A stretch of 39,995 nt of DNA from a virus. The stretch covers positions 1-39,995 of IMG/VR virus record IMGVR_UViG_3300010354_000206. One strand, given 5' to 3'. The notes below the pieces were generated by a model. That model ran no database searches and was not told the origin of the DNA. It saw only the letters and a list, made by a program, of their open reading frames with translations. Of this stretch, positions 19,585-25,840 are shown piece after piece. Positions within the stretch are counted from its first letter, which is position 1; each line of letters begins with the position of its first letter. A program made the position numbers and the translations under genes.

Positions 19585-19962
19585 TCACCTCTTTTGTTTT
19601 GTCTTTAAATAATCTATCTTTTGAGGGTTACCTATAATTTTAGACATTATGTAAGTTCTATATTGATCCTCTCCTAAGGATCTTCTATCCGTATATAGAT
19701 TCTTAATATAATCTAAGGTTATTTGATTAGGCAGAGTAACTTTTACACAAGTAAGAAGAGAGTTTCCTGTTTTGGCATCCTTCTCAACAGGTCTTACAAC
19801 AAGCACGGTTCTTTCTTTAACTCTATTTAAAAGTTTATACTTGAAGACTAAAATATCGCCAACTTTAATACCAGCAGAGCTTTTAGATACTGGGTAAGAG
19901 ATAATTTTATCCCCGTATAACTTATTTTTTATATTTTTTAGGATTTGTTGAGAAAAAGCCAT
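19585..19962 (-). CDS. Small conserved-type tail protein of unknown function
   Basis: A 125-residue basic protein. A central beta-rich region (KVGDILVFKYKL, RTVLVVRPVEKD, LLTCVKVTLP) is flanked by helices, ending in a Lys/Arg-rich tail. I do not recognise the family. It is the first gene of the tail/baseplate transcription block, 3 bases ahead of the tape-measure gene. It is preceded by a T4-type late promoter box and a GAGGTT ribosome-binding sequence, so it is presumably a late tail or tail-assembly protein. Small proteins with a GDILxFxY-type strand occur near tape-measure genes in other T4-like phages, but I cannot name a homologue with confidence. Confidence 0.6.
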   Translation of the reverse strand: MAFSQQILKNIKNKLYGDKIISYPVSKSSAGIKVGDILVFKYKLLNRVKERTVLVVRPVEKDAKTGNSLLTCVKVTLPNQITLDYIKNLYTDRRSLGEDQYRTYIMSKIIGNPQKIDYLKTKQKR

Positions 19963-19979
19963 TTAAGTAACCTCTAATA

Positions 19980-19987
19980 TATTTATA
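19980..19987 (-). promoter_or_regulatory. T4-type late promoter for the tail/baseplate block
   Basis: On the minus strand the sequence is TATAAATA, identical to the T4 late-promoter octamer. It lies 17 bases upstream of the 19962 ATG, leaving a leader of about ten bases that includes GAGGTT. It is in the 54-base divergent gap between a plus-strand and a minus-strand gene, where promoters are expected, and would drive the tail/baseplate block to its left. Confidence 0.65.
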
Positions 19988-20016
19988 TTATATAATGATT
20001 AATATAGTAAATAAGA

Positions 20017-20346
20017 ATGTCAAACAACAATATAAATATAGATATAGTAGATTTTATAGATTTAATAAATGATACATTAAGTTCTGAGTTTGTTGAGAGG
20101 TGGAAACATAAATACTCTGAGAGATTTATAAAGCACTTCCAGCTAAAGCTTCTTGATTCATTAAATAAACAAAAGCCTCTTAAAATAAACATTTTGTATA
20201 CTTACTTGACAAAGAAATGTAAGTATGCCCCAGAACAAGTTTTAAACTTCTTTGATTCCGTAGATATTGATCTTTACAGACCTTTTATTACTGGTCGTTT
20301 GAAGCCTTTGAAGAACTCTTTATCTTCTTCAGGCTCTCCTCTATGA
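20017..20346 (+). CDS. Small hypothetical protein, probably early
   Basis: A 109-residue protein that I do not recognise. It is charged and mainly helical (VDFIDLINDTLSSEFVERW, ERFIKHFQLKLLDSLNKQK), with a basic Ser-rich tail. It is divergent from the tail block and belongs to the set of plus-strand genes embedded in the late region, which elsewhere encode replication/recombination proteins; an early accessory role is therefore likely but unproven. There is no clear Shine-Dalgarno. A TATAGT box ends 8 bases before the ATG and a TATAAT box about 20 bases before. Its last 59 bases overlap the 3' end of the opposing nuclease gene, so the two transcripts are antisense there. Confidence 0.6.
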   Translation: MSNNNINIDIVDFIDLINDTLSSEFVERWKHKYSERFIKHFQLKLLDSLNKQKPLKINILYTYLTKKCKYAPEQVLNFFDSVDIDLYRPFITGRLKPLKNSLSSSGSPL

Positions 20347-21070
20347 CTCTTGGTTCGTTAAATTCAGGACATAGACTCTTGTAGGGACACCAGTTACAAA
20401 ATTCGTTTCTTGTGGCTGTTAGATCGGTTTTTTTTGATTTGCGGATTCTCCACACCTCTTCCTCTATAGATCTCAGATAAGCATTTATTTGGCTCTGAGT
20501 GTATTGTATGGGTACTAAGTTTCCAGTTATTGGGTAGTAGTGGGCCACAGTTATGTTCTTTATAGGAACTTCGTATAGCTTATGAATGGCGTAGGTATAG
20601 CCCTTCATTTGCGTATCCTGATAAAGATCTACTTTTGTTTTTTCTTTCTTAGAAGTCTTGTAGTCAATGATAAGATAAGTGTTATTCTTCCCTTTGATAA
20701 CTCTATCTATGATTCCATTTAGTTTCATGTCCTTTCCAAAATTAACCTCGAAGGACATCTCGGTAGCTATGGTTTCTTCCAGCTTCTTGTTGAAGGTTAA
20801 GAAATTTTTAATACAAACAAGTTCTTTGCCTGTATAATCAGAAGAAAGTTTATATTGGCCTTTAATCTCTTCAGAAAGTTTTACTAACTGTGCTTCTTCA
20901 GATAGCTTATAACCCTCTTCAAAGATCTTGTGGATGTATGACCCAAAATGCAGCGCGTCTGTGTTGGCATCCTCAGGCTCTGGTATATAATCTACATACT
21001 TATAACGATATTTCAACTTACATTGCTTAAAAGTCTTATACTTCGACTCTGATATCTTATCTATGTGCAT
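20288..21070 (-). CDS. Cas4/RecB-like PD-(D/E)XK nuclease with Fe-S cysteines
   Basis: A 260-residue protein of the PD-(D/E)XK (Cas4/AddB C-terminal-like) type. Visible elements: SKYKTFKQCKLKYRYKYVDY with C17; GSYIH with H47; GIIDR with D122; IIDYKTSKK with D136 and K138; and the C-terminal FCNWCPYKSLC with C225, C228 and C234. C17 plus CxxCx5C is the classic 4Fe-4S cluster arrangement of this family. Members act as DNA exonucleases in recombination or end processing. I place the start at 21070 (MHIDKI) rather than at 21088 because AGGAG lies at ideal spacing before it. The gene is sandwiched between two plus-strand genes, overlapping one tail to tail and the primase head to head. Confidence 0.88.
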   Translation of the reverse strand: MHIDKISESKYKTFKQCKLKYRYKYVDYIPEPEDANTDALHFGSYIHKIFEEGYKLSEEAQLVKLSEEIKGQYKLSSDYTGKELVCIKNFLTFNKKLEETIATEMSFEVNFGKDMKLNGIIDRVIKGKNNTYLIIDYKTSKKEKTKVDLYQDTQMKGYTYAIHKLYEVPIKNITVAHYYPITGNLVPIQYTQSQINAYLRSIEEEVWRIRKSKKTDLTATRNEFCNWCPYKSLCPEFNEPRVIEESLKKIKSSSKASNDQ

Positions 21071-22052
21071 GGTTACTCCTGAATTCATTAAAGACTATAT
21101 TACCACAAAATTCTCTGATAAGGGAAAGATTTCTGCCAGTGGTAGAGAGTTTATCATGGAATCCGTATTCCTTGAAAATGACTGGAAACGGCATATGAGC
21201 ATAAACCTAGATACAGGATTATGGCAGGATTTTAAGTCTGGTGAGAAAGGAAATTTCATTACTCTCTATGCTTATGTAGAGAACTTAACCTACCAGAAAG
21301 CTCAGGTAAAACTTCTTATTAAATCGTTTGACGCGATCAAACTTGAAGAAGATTATACCCTTAGCGCGAATAAGGAAATAAATAACGAAAATCTGGGCGA
21401 GCTTACTATGATAAGCATCGACAACGAACCAAAGACTGAACTGGAGAAGAGAGCTTGGAATTACTTAGTATCAAGAGCTATCTTAACTGATATTAACTCT
21501 AAAAAATACTTTATTTCTAGTAACCCTCGTTTTGCGGGTAGAGTAATAATACCTTTTGAAAAAGATGGCTTTATGTACTACTTTCAAGCGCGGACCCTGA
21601 CCGATCAGAAGCCTAAGTATCTAAACCCGACATACTACAATAATCTTAAGGTTTCTGATGTACTGTATCCTTTTGATGAGGATGCTGAATATGTAGTGAT
21701 CTGTGAAGGCCCTATTGACGCTATCTCCCTCCAAATACAGGGAGTGAATGCAACATCAACACAAGGATGCAGCGTCAGCTATAATCAACTAGAAACGCTT
21801 AGGGACTTCAAAGGCAGAGTTATCCTGGCATATGATAACGATGCAGCAGGACTACACGGGCAGGAAAGGTTCGACACTATCAGAAAGAACCTTAGAATGC
21901 CAGACTTGTGGATTTGCCCAGTTCCAAAAGGTCACAAGGACTGGAACTCCGCTCACTGTAAATTTGTTGATTTACATGATTGGGTTGAAAAGAACTCAAC
22001 CAAATTTGATTATTTCCACAAGATTCAGGAAATGATAAAGTACATCGGTTGA
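21063..22052 (+). CDS. DNA primase, Toprim type (T4 gp61-like)
   Basis: A 327-329-residue protein with a clear Toprim domain: VVICEGPIDAISL (catalytic Glu216) and ILAYDNDAAG (Asp258, Asp260), with RVIIPF and YFQARTL in the preceding RNA-polymerase-like region. It would make RNA primers with a gp41-type helicase at the fork. Length is near T4 gp61 (342 residues). The N-terminal region resembles the fold that normally holds a zinc ribbon (INLDTGLWQDFKSGEKGN, then FITLYAYVENLTYQKA) but lacks the cysteines. Two in-frame ATGs exist, at 21063 and 21069, neither with a Shine-Dalgarno. The 5' end overlaps the divergent nuclease gene by a few bases, and the 3' end overlaps the opposing virion gene by 28 bases. 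Confidence 0.87.
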   Translation: MCMVTPEFIKDYITTKFSDKGKISASGREFIMESVFLENDWKRHMSINLDTGLWQDFKSGEKGNFITLYAYVENLTYQKAQVKLLIKSFDAIKLEEDYTLSANKEINNENLGELTMISIDNEPKTELEKRAWNYLVSRAILTDINSKKYFISSNPRFAGRVIIPFEKDGFMYYFQARTLTDQKPKYLNPTYYNNLKVSDVLYPFDEDAEYVVICEGPIDAISLQIQGVNATSTQGCSVSYNQLETLRDFKGRVILAYDNDAAGLHGQERFDTIRKNLRMPDLWICPVPKGHKDWNSAHCKFVDLHDWVEKNSTKFDYFHKIQEMIKYIG

Positions 22053-22978
22053 GTTACTATAGTCTGATTCAGTAAGTTATACTTACAGGTTAGGCAGTAA
22101 GTTCCAGTAAGCCCACCAAAGTTAGCAACACTTGGGTGGGTTGCTAGTTTTGTGGTATCAAATAGAAGAACTAATGTGTTACCATCTGTAACATCTACTA
22201 GCCCGGATGTAGTAGCAAAACTAGAAACTTCGACTCTAGAAGGCAAGGTCATTGTGTCTTCATTGATTTTTTCAATTTTAAACATTGCCGAAGTTATTGC
22301 TGCATCCTTGAAAACATTTCTCAAAGACTCATCTATGGTTCTATTACCAATATTAACATCTGTAGTAACTTGTAGATCCACGATGGAGTCTAATCTTATA
22401 TGCTTATTTATTAAACGATTAGACGCTGTTAGTAATAAGGGCTCTGTGTAAGTAAAGATTGTGTCCCGATACAGGCTGAACTCATTTGCCATTGCTTGGT
22501 AATCTGAGTTCGACACCATCTTAACAGTCCAAATATCGAAGTAATCGGAAGCCGCAGAAGCTCCATTAGCGACAGCAAAACCAGAGCCATTTAAGTTGTA
22601 ATATCCTGATAGGGCTATTGTTCCATCTAAAACACAAACATACTCACCTTTTGCCACTCTATAGATCCCACTAGTGGAAGCAACATTACCTGTTGGGTCA
22701 TAGGAGCTAGGTGCTAAAGCAGCACCAGAGTCATTAGCAGAAGCACCAAAGTGCATCAGTATTAAGCTAGAAGGAAGACCAGAAGTAATTAATCCTGTGC
22801 TGGTATCAATAACGGTGCTAGGAGAAATGTTCGCAAGTCTGTCAAAGATAGTAACCCCACTGATGTCGTAAGGGTCAAAATATTCACCATTATTAACGAA
22901 GAATGTTCGGAGTGCTACTTTTTGTAGCACTCCTGGGCGACTGTTTCTATCTACGAGACTTACTCCGTTCAACTGCAT
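22025..22978 (-). CDS. Putative virion protein of unknown function
   Basis: A 317-residue protein with a strand-rich, Ser/Thr/Ala-rich composition typical of structural proteins. Notable stretches are EYFDPYDISGVTIFDRLANI near the N-terminus and SYDPTGNVASTSGIYRVAKG in the middle; I do not recognise a family. It starts 32 bases before the end of the frameshift extension of the hub chaperone, so the two are probably co-transcribed and coupled. The ribosome-binding region is purine-rich (GGAAAGAG). A 10-bp perfect hairpin lies within its codons 16-24. It converges on the primase gene with a 28-base tail overlap. A baseplate, neck or tail role is likely from context. Confidence 0.55.
   Translation of the reverse strand: MQLNGVSLVDRNSRPGVLQKVALRTFFVNNGEYFDPYDISGVTIFDRLANISPSTVIDTSTGLITSGLPSSLILMHFGASANDSGAALAPSSYDPTGNVASTSGIYRVAKGEYVCVLDGTIALSGYYNLNGSGFAVANGASAASDYFDIWTVKMVSNSDYQAMANEFSLYRDTIFTYTEPLLLTASNRLINKHIRLDSIVDLQVTTDVNIGNRTIDESLRNVFKDAAITSAMFKIEKINEDTMTLPSRVEVSSFATTSGLVDVTDGNTLVLLFDTTKLATHPSVANFGGLTGTYCLTCKYNLLNQTIVTQPMYFIIS
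22909..22933 (-). repeat. Perfect 10-bp inverted repeat inside a coding region
   Basis: GGAGTGCTAC and its exact complement GTAGCACTCC are separated by 5 bases. The minus-strand mRNA would form a strong hairpin with an AAAAA loop, starting about 45 bases after the ATG at 22978 and about 13 bases after the stop of the chaperone extension. There is no T-run, so it is not a standard terminator on the minus strand. Confidence 0.7.
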
Positions 22979-23141
22979 CGTTTTCTCTTTCCACTTCTTC
23001 TTTTAGAAGTTTAATATATACTGTTCTCTCTAATCTAGGCATTGATTTTACATCTGCGTATGTAAACCCAACTCTATGCACAAGTATATAGGCTTCTAAA
23101 TACAGGGAATCTAAATTTAATCCCTCTTCTAGCTCTCTTCG
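22947..23141 (-). CDS. -1 frameshift extension of the hub chaperone, gp51-like domain
   Basis: An open -1 frame that continues from the slippery site for 64 residues. Its core (LEAYILVHRVGFTYADVKSM, then PRLERTVYIKLLKEEVEREN) resembles the short helical gp51-type/tail-assembly-chaperone proteins encoded next to gp26-like genes in T4-like phages. The frame is open upstream as far as a TTG at 23198, but that codon has no ribosome-binding site and the residues before the slip are an out-of-frame reading of the chaperone. I therefore read this segment as the C-terminal part of a fusion of about 306 residues. It ends 32 bases inside the next gene. It would act in baseplate hub or tail assembly and need not remain in the virion. 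Confidence 0.72.
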   Translation of the reverse strand, partial: RRELEEGLNLDSLYLEAYILVHRVGFTYADVKSMPRLERTVYIKLLKEEVERENDAVERSKSRR

Positions 23142-23866
23142 AAAAAATCCGCACCAATTGGTAGTTCTACTACACTCTCCTTTTGACAGGATGCACAATC
23201 AAAAGCTATCTTTGTATTAATGCCAAGATCTGATCTCATAGCATTAACTATCTTTTTAATGTCTTTGGATGGCATTTTTTCAATAACAGCCGAGATAATC
23301 GTTTTATCTTTAACTCCATCAATCTCCTCTACGAATCTCCAAATATGATTCATAATCATTGATGGATCTTTAAAATAAGCCTCATCCTTGGTTTTAATTA
23401 AACGAACTTTAATCTTCTTTTTAATACCAGTTAAAAATACTTCTGATGGATCACAGAAATCATCCCCAGCATAGGTTATTGGCAGTTCTCCTAACTTAAT
23501 AGTTGTTTTAGTTAAGGCATCACAATGTTGGCAAGGAAGCTCACACTCATAATTTTCCCCATAAGAAACTTCTCTAAGTTTAATTAGTAAAAATAACTTG
23601 TCTGGAGTTATAAGCTCTGCAACATTAATATTTGTTGCACACCTAGAAAGGATCATGTTTATAGGATCCATCTTTCCCTTTTGAGACGCTATCGCCTTCT
23701 CATCTTCAAAGTTCATCGGACGAACGGTGACAGGTTTTGTGGGGTCTTGTTTGCAAGAAACCTTATTTTTTGTAGGAAGCTCAACCTCTATTTCAACATT
23801 TGCTGGAAGATTTTCCAACAACTTATCAATCATCTCTTGTTTATTATTAGGTATTAAATCGTTCAT
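23129..23866 (-). CDS. Baseplate hub assembly protein / chaperone, gp26-like, with zinc-ribbon cysteines
   Basis: A 245-residue protein resembling the T4 base plate (gp26-type) family found beside small chaperones in T4-like phages: VTVRPMNFEDEKAIASQ near residues 46-62, then LFLLIKLREVSYGENYECEL (91-110) and later helices (PSMIMNHIWRFVEEIDGV). Two CxxC pairs, C112/C115 and C224/C227, could form one zinc ribbon. In T4, gp26 and gp51 are separate products needed for hub assembly. Here the gene ends three codons after a slippery heptamer, and the -1 frame supplies a gp51-like tail. It has a strong AAGGAG ribosome-binding site and is divergent from the UvsW gene across a 36-base gap containing a palindrome. 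Confidence 0.8.
   Translation of the reverse strand: MNDLIPNNKQEMIDKLLENLPANVEIEVELPTKNKVSCKQDPTKPVTVRPMNFEDEKAIASQKGKMDPINMILSRCATNINVAELITPDKLFLLIKLREVSYGENYECELPCQHCDALTKTTIKLGELPITYAGDDFCDPSEVFLTGIKKKIKVRLIKTKDEAYFKDPSMIMNHIWRFVEEIDGVKDKTIISAVIEKMPSKDIKKIVNAMRSDLGINTKIAFDCASCQKESVVELPIGADFFEES
23141..23147 (-). promoter_or_regulatory. Programmed -1 ribosomal frameshift site (T TTT TTC)
   Basis: In the zero frame of the hub chaperone the codons are GAT TTT TTC GAA GAG AGC TAG. The heptamer T TTT TTC fits X XXY YYZ, the canonical -1 slippery pattern. Termination follows three codons later in the zero frame, while the -1 frame stays open for 65 codons. Downstream, GAGGGA and TCCCT could form a weak stem as a stimulator. 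Confidence 0.78.
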
Positions 23867-23885
23867 AAAACTCCTTTTCTGAACT

Positions 23886-23900
23886 ATACTATTATAGTAT
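23886..23900. promoter_or_regulatory. Palindromic divergent promoter region between gp26-like and uvsW-like genes
   Basis: ATACTAT, one T, then ATAGTAT form a perfect 7-bp-arm palindrome. On the plus strand it contains TATTAT ending 7 bases before the UvsW ATG, and on the minus strand TATAAT. It could be a pair of overlapping -10 boxes or an operator. No good -35 is visible. Confidence 0.45.
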
Positions 23901-23902
23901 GA

Positions 23903-25267
23903 ATGAAAATTATAGTCAAAAATACAACTTCAAAGATAGAAACTGATAACCCACAGTTACTAGAAGCTCTTTACAAACTATATACATTTAAAATCCCAGG
24001 AGCCGAGTATTCAACAGCCTACCGCTCACACCACTGGGATGGAAATAAACACTTCATAACTAAAAATGGGAGCTTTCATAGTGGACTACTTCAAAGATTG
24101 TTATCCGACCTGAAAAAGATTGAATGTGCCCCTGAAGTAGTCTATCTAGAGAACGATCAAAAAAAAGTTAATGATTACATCGTTCCAAATTATAAATTTT
24201 ATGACTATCAGGAAGATCTAATAAAGAAAGCTCTGCAAGCCAAGCGTGGTGTCATAAAGTCTCCTACTGGTTCAGGAAAAACTTTAATTCTAGCTGGGTT
24301 GATTCAGGCGTTAGCACCCAGACGCATGGTAATCCTATTCAACTCTAAACAACTTCTAACCCAAACATATGATTTCCTAAAGAAGGAGATCGGATTCTCT
24401 GATGTTGGTCTTTGTTTTGGTGAGGGGTATATTGAAGGGAAAATAATGCTTTGCACTGTTCAAAGCATTGAGAGAATCATAGATACGCACCTTTTAGAAG
24501 CAGAGGTTGTCTTTGTTGATGAGTGCCATGAATTCTCCAAAGGTAAGATGGCTCTAGCCGCAATAGAATCGTTCCCTAAGGCTTCCTACCGTTTTGGCCT
24601 TACCGCAACCCCACCTAGTGATGATATGCGCCTATACTCCTTAGAGGGGGCTTTAGGGCCAATCCTAGAGGTTGTGGACACCAATACTTTGGTAGAAGAA
24701 GGACACTTAACCAAGCCAATTATCCAGCTAATAAATAGAAAGTATGATGCCAGCGGATTAGACGATCAAATGACCTATAGAGAAGTTTACGATGCATATA
24801 TCGTAAACAACGATGGGCGAAATGAAATAATCGTAAACATCGTAAATACGATTCATACTTCTCATCCAAAAGCTAAAATATTAATATTAACCAAGTCTCT
24901 GGAACATGGCAGACTTTTGGAAAGAAAGATTCCCAACTCACAGTTCCTTGAAGGTGCTGACGATATTGCTACCCGATACAAAACTATAAACAAGTTTAGG
25001 GAATCCAGTAAAGTTTCAGTTCTTATTGGAACAAACATTCTACAAACGGGAGTAAATATTAAAGAGATCACTCACTTTATTAATGCTAGAGGTCTTATGA
25101 GTGAAATTGCTACCTTGCAAGCTTTAGGTCGTGCTTTAAGAAAGCATGAGTCCAAAGAAAAAGTTTTTATTTACGATTTCATGGACAAAGAAAAATATTT
25201 AGTAAAGCACTCCAAGAAACGCAAAAAATACTACGAAGACGAAGGGCACGAGGTTACAGTAATATGA
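23903..25267 (+). CDS. uvsW: UvsW-like DNA/RNA helicase (superfamily 2)
   Basis: A 454-residue superfamily 2 helicase. The N-terminal domain has the UvsW-type region (YKLYTFKIPGAEYSTAYRSH, then HWDGNKHFI). Helicase motifs follow: DYQ (101-103), Walker A SPTGSGKT (120-127), DECH (206-209), LTATPP (233-238), and motif VI QALGRALRKHE. T4 UvsW remodels replication forks and Holliday junctions and unwinds R-loops at origins, helping the switch from origin-dependent to recombination-dependent replication. It is slightly shorter than T4 UvsW (about 500 residues). It has no Shine-Dalgarno; a TATTAT box ends 7 bases before the ATG, so a leaderless transcript is possible. It overlaps the next gene by 4 bases. 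Confidence 0.93.
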   Translation: MKIIVKNTTSKIETDNPQLLEALYKLYTFKIPGAEYSTAYRSHHWDGNKHFITKNGSFHSGLLQRLLSDLKKIECAPEVVYLENDQKKVNDYIVPNYKFYDYQEDLIKKALQAKRGVIKSPTGSGKTLILAGLIQALAPRRMVILFNSKQLLTQTYDFLKKEIGFSDVGLCFGEGYIEGKIMLCTVQSIERIIDTHLLEAEVVFVDECHEFSKGKMALAAIESFPKASYRFGLTATPPSDDMRLYSLEGALGPILEVVDTNTLVEEGHLTKPIIQLINRKYDASGLDDQMTYREVYDAYIVNNDGRNEIIVNIVNTIHTSHPKAKILILTKSLEHGRLLERKIPNSQFLEGADDIATRYKTINKFRESSKVSVLIGTNILQTGVNIKEITHFINARGLMSEIATLQALGRALRKHESKEKVFIYDFMDKEKYLVKHSKKRKKYYEDEGHEVTVI

Positions 25268-25491
25268 TTACCGATGGAGATATCAAGAAACAACTAACTT
25301 CTTTTACCGATGCTGAAAAACAAACATTTAAGTTTGCAGAAAAAGAGTTAGAATCAATATTATCTAGCAATCAGCTATCAGAGGATGTTGTTCATAGACT
25401 AACAAATGTAATCACTCAATTGAATGGACTCAAAGAATCTTATTTTTGGAGATTGCTTAGAGCGGCCAAACAAAATCATATGATTGATTGA
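25264..25491 (+). CDS. Small helical protein coupled to UvsW (UvsW.1-like by position)
   Basis: A 75-residue, charged, entirely helical-looking protein (FTDAEKQTFKFAEKELESIL, then VHRLTNVITQLNGLKESYFW). Its ATG overlaps the stop of the helicase gene (ATGA), indicating translational coupling and a likely shared function. T4 encodes a similarly small protein, UvsW.1, immediately downstream of uvsW; position and length match, but I have not shown sequence homology. Its stop codon is directly adjacent to the stop codon of the opposing 25492 gene, with no base between the two reading frames. Confidence 0.62.
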   Translation: MITDGDIKKQLTSFTDAEKQTFKFAEKELESILSSNQLSEDVVHRLTNVITQLNGLKESYFWRLLRAAKQNHMID

Positions 25492-25839
25492 TTACTTAGA
25501 TTTTATTTTATCTATTTCCATCTCAAGTCTTTGAGAAATCTTAAGAACTTCCCGTGTAGTTTCTTGAAGTTCTTTTTGATTCTCTAATGCAACTTTCAGC
25601 AACTCTTTTTGATTCTCAAGTATTTGCTCCATTTTAATTCCGGCTTGAGCATCATATTTTCCTCTTAAATCAGCGTTTATTTCATTTTTAAGAGAAATAA
25701 GTTTTTGTTCTACTTCTATTTTTACTGAGTCACAGTGATCAGTTGCACGATATTCAATATATCCAGCAACAGATCCCACGCAAGCTATCACCACCAAAGT
25801 CATTTTGACCATATCTTGAGTTACTGAATTTATTGGCAT
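25492..25839 (-). CDS. Small protein with N-terminal membrane segment and coiled coil; possible i-spanin
   Basis: A 115-residue protein with one hydrophobic segment near the N-terminus (about residues 10-28: MVKMTLVVIACVGSVAGYI), then a long charged coiled coil (ILENQKELLKVALENQKELQ contains an obvious repeat of ENQKELL/ENQKELQ) ending in a basic tail. This single-membrane-segment-plus-coiled-coil layout fits an inner-membrane spanin of the Rz type, which would bridge the envelope during lysis. No separate outer-membrane lipoprotein partner is seen nearby, and a structural or other membrane role is also possible. It follows the tail-fibre gene by one base and has AGAGA upstream of the ATG. 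Confidence 0.5.
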   Translation of the reverse strand: MPINSVTQDMVKMTLVVIACVGSVAGYIEYRATDHCDSVKIEVEQKLISLKNEINADLRGKYDAQAGIKMEQILENQKELLKVALENQKELQETTREVLKISQRLEMEIDKIKSK

Positions 25840-25840
25840 A

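Noticed and set aside
19983-20192. A 69-codon minus-strand frame in the 19983-20192 region
   Set aside because: It is antisense to the 20017 gene and crosses the promoter region; it has no ribosome-binding site.
22947-23198. An independent 83-residue gene starting at TTG 23198
   Set aside because: The TTG has no ribosome-binding site and the first residues are an out-of-frame reading of the chaperone. The slippery heptamer explains the frame better.
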